Shown here piece after piece: positions 8,024-15,874 of a stretch of DNA of 24,596 nt; positions within the stretch are counted from its first letter, which is position 1; each line of letters opens with the position of its first letter. The position numbers and the translations under genes were made by a program. Source of the stretch: Oscillospiraceae bacterium (lineage in GTDB: Bacteria > Bacillota > Clostridia > Oscillospirales > Ruminococcaceae); the NCBI GenBank assembly GCA_020024215.1, contig JAHHUC010000027.1:1-24596 (forward strand), given 5' to 3'. Below the pieces are notes generated by a model. It was not told the origin of the DNA. It made no database searches and saw only the letters and a program-made list of their open reading frames with translations.

Positions 8024-9697
8024 TTAGAACAATCCTGTGATGCTGCCGTCCTCATCTATATCTATCTTTTCGGCAGAGGGAACCTTGGGAAGTCCGGGCA
8101 TTGTCATAATTTCTCCTGTCAAAGCCACTATAAAGCCGGCTCCGGCGGATACCTTTACATTTCTTACTGTAATTGAGAAGTTCTTGGGTCTGCCGTATTT
8201 TTTGGGATCATCGCTGAAGGAATACTGTGTCTTTGCCATGCAAACAGGAAGCTCACCATAACCCATCTCTGTAAGGTTCTTGATCTCCTTGTTTGCAGAG
8301 GCTGTAAATTCCACCTTGTCTCCCCCGTAAATCCTTGTGACAATGGCGCTTATCTTGTCCTTTATAGGGGCCTTGTCATCATAGCAGAATTCCATTGTAT
8401 GTGTGCTCTGCTCTGTAAGTCTCAAAACCTCCTGAGCAAGGCTCAAGCCGCCTTCTCCTCCCTTTTCCCAAACCTCGGAAAGAGCCACATTTACATTCTT
8501 TTCCTTGCACCTGTCCTCAATCAGCTTCAATTCCTCAAGAGAATCTGTCGGAAAGCGATTGATGGCAACAACAGCAGGAAGCTTGAATACATCTGTGATA
8601 TTTTCTATGTGCTTTATAAGATTTTCCATGCCCTTGTCAAGAGCTTCAAGGTTTACAGGTCCTAAATCTGTCTTGGGAACTCCGCCGTGCATCTTGAGTG
8701 CTCTCACTGTTGCAACTATAACAACTGCATCAGGAACAAGTCCTGCCTTCCTGCACTTGATGTCGATAAACTTTTCAGCTCCCAGGTCTGCGCCGAAGCC
8801 TGCCTCTGTAACAACTACATCTGCCAGCTTCAAGGCAGTTTTGGTTGCCATCACAGAGTTGCAACCGTGGGCAATATTGGCAAAGGGTCCTCCGTGAATG
8901 ATTGCAGGAGTGTGTTCAAGTGTTTGAACCAGATTGGGCTTTATTGCATCCTTAAGAAGTGCTGCCATAGCACCGTGGGCTTTTAACTGACCTGCTGTAA
9001 CAGGCTCGCCGGATCTATTGTAGCCTATGATTATTTTAGAAAGATTTTCCTTTAATTCTGCGATATTGTTGGAAAGGCAGAGTATAGCCATGATTTCGGA
9101 TGCAACTGTAATATCAAAGCCGTCCTCTCTGGGAACACCGTCAGCCTTTGCACCCAGGCCGCAGACTATGTTGCGAAGCTGTCTGTCATTCATGTCAACG
9201 CATCTTTTCCATGTGATTCTGCGGACATCAATATCCAGTGCATTGCCCTGATGTATATGATTGTCTATCATGGCGGACAAAAGGTTATTTGCTGCACCTA
9301 TTGCATGAAAATCACCGGTGAAATGAAGGTTTATGTCCTCCATAGGCACAACCTGAGCATAGCCGCCGCCTGCTGCTCCTCCCTTAACGCCGAAAACAGG
9401 TCCCAAGGAAGGCTCTCTGAGCGCTATACAGGTCTTTTTGCCCAGACGATGCAGTGCATCTCCCAAGCCCACAACGGTGGTTGTTTTTCCCTCTCCTGCA
9501 GGTGTAGGAGTAATGGCTGTAACAAGGACCAGCTTGGCCTTTGGCTGCTTGTCTTTAAGGGAATTAACATTTATTTTAGCTTTGTACTTTCCGTAATATT
9601 CCAGGTCATCCTCGGAAAGTCCCAAAGACTCTGCTATTTTCCCGATGGGGAGCATCTCGCACTCCTGTGCAATCTCAATATCTGATTTGTAGCCCAT
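8024..9697 (-). CDS. fhs: Formate--tetrahydrofolate ligase
   Basis: 557 residues, the standard length. The enzyme makes 10-formyl-THF from formate, THF and ATP, supplying C1 units for purines and the methyl branch of the folate pathway. The ATP-binding loop TPTPAGEGKTT is at 63-73, followed by LREPSLGPVFGVKGGAAGGGYAQVVPMEDINLHFTGD-type signature positions (about 93-130). The C-terminal GEIMTMPGLP is also a family mark. The ATG has AGGAGGAG just upstream. It leads a two-gene operon with the cyclohydrolase and has a strong promoter with a perfect palindrome across it. The leader is only about 40 nt, so there is no room for a tetrahydrofolate riboswitch. Confidence 0.97.
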   Translation of the reverse strand: MGYKSDIEIAQECEMLPIGKIAESLGLSEDDLEYYGKYKAKINVNSLKDKQPKAKLVLVTAITPTPAGEGKTTTVVGLGDALHRLGKKTCIALREPSLGPVFGVKGGAAGGGYAQVVPMEDINLHFTGDFHAIGAANNLLSAMIDNHIHQGNALDIDVRRITWKRCVDMNDRQLRNIVCGLGAKADGVPREDGFDITVASEIMAILCLSNNIAELKENLSKIIIGYNRSGEPVTAGQLKAHGAMAALLKDAIKPNLVQTLEHTPAIIHGGPFANIAHGCNSVMATKTALKLADVVVTEAGFGADLGAEKFIDIKCRKAGLVPDAVVIVATVRALKMHGGVPKTDLGPVNLEALDKGMENLIKHIENITDVFKLPAVVAINRFPTDSLEELKLIEDRCKEKNVNVALSEVWEKGGEGGLSLAQEVLRLTEQSTHTMEFCYDDKAPIKDKISAIVTRIYGGDKVEFTASANKEIKNLTEMGYGELPVCMAKTQYSFSDDPKKYGRPKNFSITVRNVKVSAGAGFIVALTGEIMTMPGLPKVPSAEKIDIDEDGSITGLF

Positions 9698-9722
9698 TTC
9701 TAACTCCTCCTAAAAATGTAGT

Positions 9723-9737
9723 ATAGTCGCAGACTAT
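9723..9737 (-). repeat. Short hairpin in the fhs leader
   Basis: ATAGTC and GACTAT are perfect complements around a 3-nt loop. The hairpin begins at about +1 of the fhs transcript. It could stabilise the mRNA 5' end or be a second protein site. Confidence 0.4.
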
Positions 9738-9740
9738 GTC

Positions 9741-9771
9741 TGAATTATACTCTTTTGCAAAGTATAATTCA
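9741..9771. promoter_or_regulatory. Perfect 11-bp palindrome overlapping the fhs promoter (putative operator)
   Basis: The arms TGAATTATACT (9741-9751) and AGTATAATTCA (9761-9771) are exact inverted repeats with a 9-bp spacer. One arm contains the -10 box and the other overlaps the -35 box of fhs, so a bound dimer would block RNA polymerase. The regulator is unknown. Confidence 0.55.
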
Positions 9772-9772
9772 A
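9744..9772 (-). promoter_or_regulatory. Sigma-A-type promoter of fhs-fchA
   Basis: -35 TTGAAT (9767-9772), 17-bp spacer, perfect -10 TATAAT (9744-9749). The start should be near 9737. Confidence 0.8.
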
Positions 9773-9811
9773 TATTAACTAAAATTTTTTCTTACTATTG
9801 CAGCTGTTTTA

Positions 9812-9840
9812 TTGACAATATAGAATAATTGGTTTAAATT
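9812..9840 (+). promoter_or_regulatory. Sigma-A-type promoter of the FkbM-type methyltransferase gene
   Basis: Perfect -35 TTGACA (9812-9817), 17-bp spacer, -10 TAAATT (9835-9840, 4 of 6). It is back-to-back with the fhs promoter. Confidence 0.6.
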
Positions 9841-9874
9841 ATGTAAAGATTATCAAATTTAAAGGACATGAAAG

Positions 9875-10909
9875 ATGGATTATATCAAAGATTTTTTATT
9901 CAGCAAGCTTCAAAATACAAAAAAACCTATATACATATACGGTATGGGAAACGGCAGCGAAAAGCTGAAAATGCTTCTGGACAGATATAATATCCCTTTA
10001 AGCGGAATATTTGCAAGTGATGAATATGTGCGCGGCCACAGCTTTTTGGGATTTTTTGTAAAAAAATATGCCGACATTCCTGATGACGCAATAATCCTTT
10101 TGGCGTTTGGGGCGTTTACAGAGGAGCTTTTCCAAAGATTTGAAAGAATGGGTGAAAAGCACGAATTTTATGCTCCTGATATGCCGCTTTTTGGAGACGA
10201 GTATTTTGAACCGTCACAGCTGAAGGAGAAAAAAGCCGAAATAGAAAAAGCTTACAGCCTTTTGCAGGATGATTTGAGCAGAAGCGTATTTGAAAACACC
10301 GTAAAATTCAAGGTTACGGGAGATATAAGGTATTTAAAGGAAATTGCTTCGCCCAGAGATGAAATTTTCCAAAACCTTATCAGTTTAGGTAAGGAGGAAA
10401 GCTTTTTGGACTTAGGTGCTTATGACGGCGACACTGTGAGGGAATTTCAAATGAGAACCAACGGAAGCTATAAGGGGATTGCAGCACTTGAGCCGGATAT
10501 AAAGAATTTTAAAAAGCTGGAAAAAAAGACAGAGGGTGCCGTTCTTTACAACAAGGGCTCATACAGCTTTGAAGGCACACTTTCCTTCTCTGCTGAGGGC
10601 AGCAGAAATTCCTCCCTTTTGACAAAGGGAAACAGCACAATAGAAGTTACCACCATAGACGCCCTATCTGCTATTCACATGCCCACATTTATAAAAATGG
10701 ATGTGGAGGGCAGCGAGAGGGAAACTCTTTTAGGCGGAATAAACACACTTAAAAATTTAAAGCCAAAGCTTATAATTTCGGCATATCACAAAAACAGCGA
10801 CTATTTTGAGCTTATAAACCTTGTCAACCATATAAATCCAAATTATAAGCTCTATCTTCGTCATCAGCCCTATATCCCAAATTGGGAAACCAACATCATC
10901 GCATTGTAA
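9875..10909 (+). CDS. FkbM family methyltransferase
   Basis: 344 residues in two parts. Residues about 1-110 look like a small nucleotide-binding-type domain (IYIYGMGNGSEKLKMLL, then SGIFASDEY) often seen ahead of FkbM domains. Residues about 170-340 form the class I SAM-dependent methyltransferase, with the SAM loop LDLGAYDG (178-185), acidic ALEPD (204-208) and the FkbM signature KMDVEGSERE (274-283), then PKLIISAYHK. FkbM-type enzymes usually O-methylate sugars or polyketides; the acceptor here is unknown. The ATG is preceded by AAAGGA with 8-nt spacing. It is a single-gene unit with its own promoter and a shared terminator, and has no glycan cluster beside it. Confidence 0.88.
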   Translation: MDYIKDFLFSKLQNTKKPIYIYGMGNGSEKLKMLLDRYNIPLSGIFASDEYVRGHSFLGFFVKKYADIPDDAIILLAFGAFTEELFQRFERMGEKHEFYAPDMPLFGDEYFEPSQLKEKKAEIEKAYSLLQDDLSRSVFENTVKFKVTGDIRYLKEIASPRDEIFQNLISLGKEESFLDLGAYDGDTVREFQMRTNGSYKGIAALEPDIKNFKKLEKKTEGAVLYNKGSYSFEGTLSFSAEGSRNSSLLTKGNSTIEVTTIDALSAIHMPTFIKMDVEGSERETLLGGINTLKNLKPKLIISAYHKNSDYFELINLVNHINPNYKLYLRHQPYIPNWETNIIAL

Positions 10910-10918
10910 AGCCATTTT

Positions 10919-10954
10919 AAAATGCTGTGAAGCTTAACTGCTTCACAGCATTTT
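10919..10954. terminator. Bidirectional terminator between the FkbM-type gene and sigF
   Basis: A perfect 15-bp stem (10919-10933 with 10940-10954) encloses a 6-nt loop. It is followed by T6 on the plus strand and flanked by TTTT on the minus strand. It serves the FkbM gene from the left. For sigF the stem includes the stop codon (10943-10945). Confidence 0.85.
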
Positions 10955-11617
10955 TTCTCTTAGTGCCCCGATTATTTTCTTTTCTCTTCGCGAAACCTGC
11001 ACCTGAGTCATCCCCAGACGTCTGGCAGCCTCGCTTTGAGTAAAATCCTTATAAAATCTCAGATAGATTAAAAGCTTGTCCTTTTCTTCCAACTGATCTA
11101 AGGAGCTGTTCAGGGAAATTATATCGGTATAATGCTCCTCCGGGGAATCTATCGGCAAATCCAGCTGTCCTCCCCCATTTTCATCGCTTTCTGTCAGCGA
11201 TATGGTGGCGGAGGAAACACCCAATGCTTCCACTATGTCCTCGGCAGACACCTCCAACTCCTTTGCCAGCTGTGAAATGGTGGGCTCCTCGCCAAAATTT
11301 TTCTCTGCTCTTTCCCTTATTCTTGCAATTTTAAGCGAAAGCTCTTTGATTGATCTGCTGGCCTTAACCGCCCCGCCGTCACGGAAAAGCCTTTTTATCT
11401 CACCCAATATAACAGGCACTGCATAGGTAGACAGCTTTACACCTCTGTCAAAATCAAAAGCGTCGCACGCCTTCACAAGACCTATGCAGCCTGCCTGAAA
11501 TAAATCCTCATAATCAATTCCCTTTCCCTTGAATTTATGAGCACAGGCATGGACAAGCCCCATATTGTTTTCTATCATTTCTTTTCTGAGGCTTTCTCTC
11601 TCTTTAACTTCACTCAC
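10943..11617 (-). CDS. sigF: RNA polymerase sporulation sigma factor SigF (SpoIIAC)
   Basis: 224 residues. The sigma-70 family parts are in order: region 2 (DYEDLFQAGCIGLVKACDAFD at about 35-55, then STYAVPVILGEIKRLFRD at 63-80), region 3 (about 85-135) and region 4 with its helix-turn-helix (FTQSEAARRLGMTQVQVSRREKK, 192-214). These fit sigma-F, the first forespore-specific sigma factor, held inactive by SpoIIAB. The start is a GTG at 11615-11617, overlapping the spoIIAB stop region by 8 bp. The best ribosome binding site (AGGAG) is about 14 nt upstream, rather far, so translational coupling is likely. The N-terminus is shorter than in Bacillus subtilis. The 3' end lies within the shared terminator hairpin. 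Confidence 0.93.
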   Translation of the reverse strand: MSEVKERESLRKEMIENNMGLVHACAHKFKGKGIDYEDLFQAGCIGLVKACDAFDFDRGVKLSTYAVPVILGEIKRLFRDGGAVKASRSIKELSLKIARIRERAEKNFGEEPTISQLAKELEVSAEDIVEALGVSSATISLTESDENGGGQLDLPIDSPEEHYTDIISLNSSLDQLEEKDKLLIYLRFYKDFTQSEAARRLGMTQVQVSRREKKIIGALREKML

Positions 11618-12044
11618 CTTTTGAGGAAAATCTCCTTTCCATAGTCACAGTGGTGTAGCTCCCCTCTTTTGAAGTGACCTTTATTTTATCCATAACACTG
11701 TCCATAACAGAAAATCCAAGGCCGGATCTCTCCTCTCCTCCTGTTGTAAAAAGAGGCTCCATAGCTTTTTCTATGTCAGGGATTCCACAGCCCTTGTCCT
11801 TTATTTTTATAGTTACCCTTCTGTCTTCTTTTACGGACACTGATATGTAGATGTAGCCTATACTGTTCTTATAGCCATGCACTATGGCATTGGTCACAGC
11901 TTCACTGACAGCTGTTTTGACATCATTTAATTCCTCCAGAAGAGGGTCCAAAGAGAGCAGAAAGCCTGATACCGCTGTCCTTGCAAAGGCTTCATTGACA
12001 GAACGGCTTAGAAATTTCAAATTCATGCTGTTAACAGTTTTCAT
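11610..12044 (-). CDS. spoIIAB: Anti-sigma F factor SpoIIAB
   Basis: 144 residues, the normal length. It is a GHKL-type serine kinase that binds and inhibits sigma-F and phosphorylates SpoIIAA. ATP-binding residues are visible: the N box SEAVTNAIVHGY with E48 and N52, the G1 box DKGCGIP (83-89) and the G2 region SGLGFSVM (107-114). The ATG at 12042-12044 is chosen because GGAGG lies 6 nt upstream (12051-12055). The open frame extends to a TTG at 12063-12065, but that would swallow the ribosome binding site. The gene overlaps spoIIAA by 14 bp and sigF by 8 bp, the tight stoichiometric arrangement expected of the operon. Confidence 0.95.
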   Translation of the reverse strand: MKTVNSMNLKFLSRSVNEAFARTAVSGFLLSLDPLLEELNDVKTAVSEAVTNAIVHGYKNSIGYIYISVSVKEDRRVTIKIKDKGCGIPDIEKAMEPLFTTGGEERSGLGFSVMDSVMDKIKVTSKEGSYTTVTMERRFSSKGE

Positions 12045-12363
12045 TTTTATCCTCCATAAAATCAAAGCTTGCTATTTTATATAATCCCGATATTCTCATC
12101 ACATGTCTTAAATATGAGGGTATATTTACAACCTTGATTTTTCCGCCGAATTCGCTCATAAGGCGATAGCGGCCCATTATAAGCCCTACCCCTGATGAAT
12201 CCATAAAAGTTACTCCCGAAAAATCCAAGACAAGTATTTTCGGCCTATACTCAATGATTTTTTCATCAATCAAGGGCCTTATTTCGTTTGTAAAGTGGTG
12301 GTCCACTTCCCCATGAAGCAACACATCAATTTCTTCACTGCTGCAAGTAATAAATTCTATCAT
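12031..12363 (-). CDS. spoIIAA: Anti-sigma F factor antagonist SpoIIAA
   Basis: 110 residues, STAS domain. The phosphorylation motif FMDSSGVG is at 53-60; by alignment with the B. subtilis protein S56 is the residue phosphorylated by SpoIIAB. ELDHH is represented by EVDHH (19-23). Dephosphorylated SpoIIAA binds SpoIIAB and frees sigma-F in the forespore. It is the first gene of the operon. An AAAGGA-type ribosome binding site precedes the ATG. Only about 29 bp separate the start from the upstream valS terminator, and I could not find a well-spaced sigma-H or Spo0A-type promoter there. Confidence 0.95.
   Translation of the reverse strand: MIEFITCSSEEIDVLLHGEVDHHFTNEIRPLIDEKIIEYRPKILVLDFSGVTFMDSSGVGLIMGRYRLMSEFGGKIKVVNIPSYLRHVMRISGLYKIASFDFMEDKNENC
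12051..12055 (-). promoter_or_regulatory. Ribosome binding site that sets the spoIIAB start
   Basis: GGAGG on the minus strand, inside the 3' end of spoIIAA and 6 nt before the ATG at 12042-12044. Confidence 0.85.
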
Positions 12364-12399
12364 TTTGATGTCCTTTCTTTTTTATTCCAAATAAAAAGA

Positions 12400-12426
12400 A
12401 ATCCCCTATTCAAAGAATAGAGGATT
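12400..12426 (-). terminator. Terminator of valS
   Basis: On the minus strand a 12-bp stem with one G-U pair and a 3-nt loop is followed by TTCTTTTTATTT. It lies 38 bp after the valS stop codon and immediately before spoIIAA. Confidence 0.85.
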
Positions 12427-12464
12427 CCTCATAAATATTATGTCTAATTTGGTTTTATTTAAAA

Positions 12465-15089
12465 CTAATCTTCCAAGGCCTTGATGCTCTCTATAATCTT
12501 AGAGAGCTTTTCTTCTGCCTTTGCCAGCTTTTCCCTTTCCATTTCGATAACCTTCTGCGGTGCCTTGGCAACAAAGCCCTCATTGCTCAGCTTTCCAAAA
12601 AGGAAATCTATATCCTTTTGGGAGGCCTTTCTCTCCTTTTCAAGCCTTGACAGCTCCTTTTCCCTGTCAATGAGCTGGCTCATGGGAATAAGAATTTTTG
12701 CTCCTTCTGATACAACCTGCACTGCACCTTCAATTTCATACCTGTCGCCTATGTGAACCTCATCGGCAGAAGCTAATTTTTCCAGGAAAGAAACTGAATT
12801 TTCAAAATCCTTTTTGTGTGAGGTTTCAATGTAAAGGCTCGCCTTTTTAGAGGGGGGCACATTCATCTCATTTCTGACAGCTCTCACAGCCTTTATAGCC
12901 ATCATTACCCTTTCAAATTCCTCCTCTTCCTTTGCATAGCAAAGCTTTTGAGAATACTTGGGGAATTCTGAAATCATGATGCTCTCTCCCTCATGAGGAA
13001 GAGTCTGCCAGATTTCTTCTGTTATAAACGGCATAAAGGGGTGAAGCAGCTTGAGAGTATTGCTCAAAATATAAACAAGCACTCTTCTTGCATTGTCTGC
13101 CTCCTCGCCTTCCTTATTCAGTCTGGGCTTTGTAAGCTCTATATACCAGTCACAATAAACATCCCAGATAAAATCATAGACCTTTTGAACTGCCATGCCC
13201 AGCTCAAACTTGTCCATATTATCGCTCATTTCCTTTACAACATTGTTGTACTTGGAAATTATCCACTTATCCTCTGTGGTCAATTTTTCAGGGAGCTCGT
13301 TCTTTATATTGTCATGTCCTTCCAAATTCATAAGAACATATCTGGCTGCATTCCAGAGCTTGTTTGCAAAATTTCTGCATGAGATGATCTTTTCATCAGA
13401 ATAGCGCATATCGTTTCCGGGTGTGGCTCCCATAACAAGCGCAAGCCTCAATGTATCTGCACCGTACTGATCTATAATCTCCATAGGATCAACGCCGTTT
13501 CCTAAGGATTTGCTCATCTTTCTGCCCTGAGAATCCCTTACAAGTCCGTGATAAAATACAGTCTTGAAGGGTATTTCACCGGTGTGCTCCAGTGAGGAGA
13601 ATATCATTCTTGCCACCCAGAAGAACAAGATATCATAGCCTGTTACAAGAACATCTGTCGGGTGGAAATATTCCAGTTCCCTTGTGCTGTCAGGCCAGCC
13701 CAATGTGGAAAAGGTCCAGAGAGCAGAGGAAAACCAGGTATCCAGTGTGTCCTCATCCTGCACCATGCTGCATCCGCATTTATGGCAGGAAGAAACCTCA
13801 TTTTCCGAAACAACCATCTCACCGCACTGAGGACAGTAGTAGGCAGGTATCCTGTGTCCCCACCAAAGCTGACGGGAAATGCACCAATCCTTTATATTTT
13901 CCATCCAGTTATAGTAGATTTTGTCCATTCTTTTGGGGATGAACCTTATATCCTCGTTTCTCACAGCATCAATGGCAGGCTTTGCCAGCTCCTCCATCTT
14001 TACAAACCACTGTCTGGAGGCCCAAGGCTCAACAGTGTTGTGACACCTGTAACAGCTTCCCACATTGTGTACATGCTCCTTGATATTGACAAGAAGCCCT
14101 TCCTTTTCAAGGTCTGAGACAATCTGCTTTCTGGCTTCATATCTGTCCAGACCCTCATACCGTCCGCCCTTTTCATTTATAGTGGCATCATCATTGAACA
14201 CATTGATAACAGGGAGGTCGTGTCTCTTTCCAACCTCAAAGTCATTAGGATCATGGGCAGGTGTTATCTTCACGCAGCCTGTGCCGAATTCAATATCTAC
14301 ATAAGAATCAGCAACAACAGGAATTTCCCTTCCGACCAGAGGAAGTATAAGTGTCTTGCCCACAAGATGCTTATATCTTTCATCATCAGGATTTACAGCA
14401 ACAGCCGTATCTCCCAAAAGTGTTTCAGGTCTGGTGGTTGCAATCTCGACAAACTCATCGCTTCCCTTTACAGGATACTTTATATGCCAAAAATAGCCCT
14501 TCTGCTCCTCATATTCAACCTCTGCATCAGAGATGGATGTCTTGCAATAGGGACACCAATTTATGATTCTTTCGCCCTTATATATGAGGCCCTTTTGGTA
14601 AAGATTAACAAAAACTCTTTTTACAGCCTTAGAGCATACGTCATCCATTGTGAATCTTGCTCTCTCCCAGTCGCAGGAGCTTCCCATCTTTTTCTGCTGA
14701 TCCACAATCCTGCCGCCATATGTCTCATTCCATTTCCATGCTCTTTCAAGGAATTTTTCTCTTCCTAAGTCCTCTTTTTTTATTCCCTCCTTTGCCATTG
14801 CCTCAACTATCTTGGCCTCAGTTGCAATGGCGGCATGATCTGTTCCGGGAAGCCAAAGCGTCTCATAGCCCTTCATGCGCTTGAAACGGGCTAAAATATC
14901 CTGCAATGTACAGTCAAGGGCATGGCCTATGTGAAGCTGCGCTGTGATATTAGGAGGGGGCATCATTATTGTAAACGGCTTTTTTTCAGGATTTACTTCT
15001 GCATGGAAGTAATTGCCTTTCATCCAAAAGTCATAGATTCTGTCCTCAACCTTTTTGGGGTTGTAGGTTTTTTCCAGTTGTTTTTCCAT
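12465..15089 (-). CDS. valS: Valine--tRNA ligase
   Basis: 874 residues, the usual length. This class I synthetase charges tRNA-Val and edits mischarged threonine. The HIGH motif is at 53-56 (PPPNITAQLHIGHAL) and KMSKS at 524-528. The CP1 editing domain (TTRPETLLGDTAVAVNP, then GTGCVKITPAHDPND) lies between them. A zinc-type cysteine cluster (YCPQCGE, CHKCGC) precedes the GYDILFFWVARM stretch. The anticodon-binding domain and a C-terminal coiled coil (about 800-870, typical of ValS) close the protein. The ATG has GGAGG upstream. Its own promoter lies at 15155-15183. No T-box leader is present. Confidence 0.97.
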   Translation of the reverse strand: MEKQLEKTYNPKKVEDRIYDFWMKGNYFHAEVNPEKKPFTIMMPPPNITAQLHIGHALDCTLQDILARFKRMKGYETLWLPGTDHAAIATEAKIVEAMAKEGIKKEDLGREKFLERAWKWNETYGGRIVDQQKKMGSSCDWERARFTMDDVCSKAVKRVFVNLYQKGLIYKGERIINWCPYCKTSISDAEVEYEEQKGYFWHIKYPVKGSDEFVEIATTRPETLLGDTAVAVNPDDERYKHLVGKTLILPLVGREIPVVADSYVDIEFGTGCVKITPAHDPNDFEVGKRHDLPVINVFNDDATINEKGGRYEGLDRYEARKQIVSDLEKEGLLVNIKEHVHNVGSCYRCHNTVEPWASRQWFVKMEELAKPAIDAVRNEDIRFIPKRMDKIYYNWMENIKDWCISRQLWWGHRIPAYYCPQCGEMVVSENEVSSCHKCGCSMVQDEDTLDTWFSSALWTFSTLGWPDSTRELEYFHPTDVLVTGYDILFFWVARMIFSSLEHTGEIPFKTVFYHGLVRDSQGRKMSKSLGNGVDPMEIIDQYGADTLRLALVMGATPGNDMRYSDEKIISCRNFANKLWNAARYVLMNLEGHDNIKNELPEKLTTEDKWIISKYNNVVKEMSDNMDKFELGMAVQKVYDFIWDVYCDWYIELTKPRLNKEGEEADNARRVLVYILSNTLKLLHPFMPFITEEIWQTLPHEGESIMISEFPKYSQKLCYAKEEEEFERVMMAIKAVRAVRNEMNVPPSKKASLYIETSHKKDFENSVSFLEKLASADEVHIGDRYEIEGAVQVVSEGAKILIPMSQLIDREKELSRLEKERKASQKDIDFLFGKLSNEGFVAKAPQKVIEMEREKLAKAEEKLSKIIESIKALED

Positions 15090-15154
15090 TATAATCCTCC
15101 GTAACTTATAAGAAATTATCTGATGATAAATAAAATAACATTCCAGTATCAGTC

Positions 15155-15183
15155 ATTATATCACTAAATTTTATTTATTTCCA
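15155..15183 (-). promoter_or_regulatory. Extended -10 promoter of valS
   Basis: Perfect -10 TATAAT (15155-15160) with TG one base upstream, 17-bp spacer, weaker -35 TGGAAA (15178-15183). The leader would be about 60 nt. Confidence 0.6.
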
Positions 15184-15202
15184 CTATTAAAGTGCTTTTT
15201 AT

Positions 15203-15874
15203 CTAAATATGGAACCTTTTCTGCAATTCATTGGCAAGCTCATGCCTTTCAAACAAAAGGGAGTGACACAGAGAAACTATGCAGACAAAAAGCAGAACAT
15301 AAGACGGCACATTGATGGTGATGATATCAAACAGAATAAGCAGTGTAAACAAAAGACCTGTGACAACAAGGAGAAAATTATAAAACACTCTCTCTGTTTT
15401 GGAAATTTTCATTGCCCTTTCCACCACCATAATTATGCATATGGAGACTGTTATCAAAATTGGAACCACATAATTAAGCGACCACTTTTTCCAGCCGAAC
15501 ATAATATCCAAAAATACAGCCACGCTTCCTCCAAGAAACATCATCTGAGAGAACTTTTTTATAATGCTCCTTCTTATCTTCACAGCTATTGAGAGCCACC
15601 AGTTCAGGGATGCCAGTGTCACTATGATGACAAGTGACCAAAAGCCTGCCTTTGGCCTTCTTATATTAAGAGCAACCGAGAAGATTCCTATAACCAATAT
15701 CAGCAATCTTATATAGGTTATCATCTTATTGTCGCTGCTTTCCTTAAAGGATGTATAGGACGGAAGGTAGGATGGCTTTTCATCGTCATTCTTTTCTGAA
15801 AGAATACCCTGACATAAGGGGCATCTCTGATGATAAGAAGATACATCCGCTTCACAGCTTTTACAAAATTTCAA
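15203..15874 (-). CDS. Zinc-ribbon polytopic membrane protein (DUF6320-like)
   Basis: 223 residues from the preferred start. An N-terminal zinc ribbon has two CxxC pairs (C4/C7 and C18/C21: FCKSCEADVSSYHQRCPLC). A polar linker follows, then six hydrophobic segments over the remaining length. This resembles the DUF6320 family, whose function is unknown to me; the assignment is from memory of the layout. The preferred start is TTG at 15872-15874, overlapping the upstream stop as TTGA, with GGGAGG 10 nt upstream. The alternative ATG at 15890-15892 has no ribosome binding site. It is the last gene of a tight cluster with an acyltransferase and a hydrolase. I see no terminator after it, so some readthrough into valS is possible. 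Confidence 0.75.
   Translation of the reverse strand: MKFCKSCEADVSSYHQRCPLCQGILSEKNDDEKPSYLPSYTSFKESSDNKMITYIRLLILVIGIFSVALNIRRPKAGFWSLVIIVTLASLNWWLSIAVKIRRSIIKKFSQMMFLGGSVAVFLDIMFGWKKWSLNYVVPILITVSICIIMVVERAMKISKTERVFYNFLLVVTGLLFTLLILFDIITINVPSYVLLFVCIVSLCHSLLFERHELANELQKRFHI

Noticed and set aside
9698..9740. Tetrahydrofolate riboswitch upstream of fhs
   Set aside because: The leader from the predicted start is only about 40 nt, too short for that riboswitch.
12375..12432. Sigma-H-like promoter of spoIIAA (AGGA...GAAT)
   Set aside because: Spacing between the boxes is 14 bp instead of 17-18, and the bases belong to the valS terminator stem.
13662..14117. Plus-strand open frames inside valS
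   Set aside because: Antisense shadows of a full-length valine--tRNA ligase.
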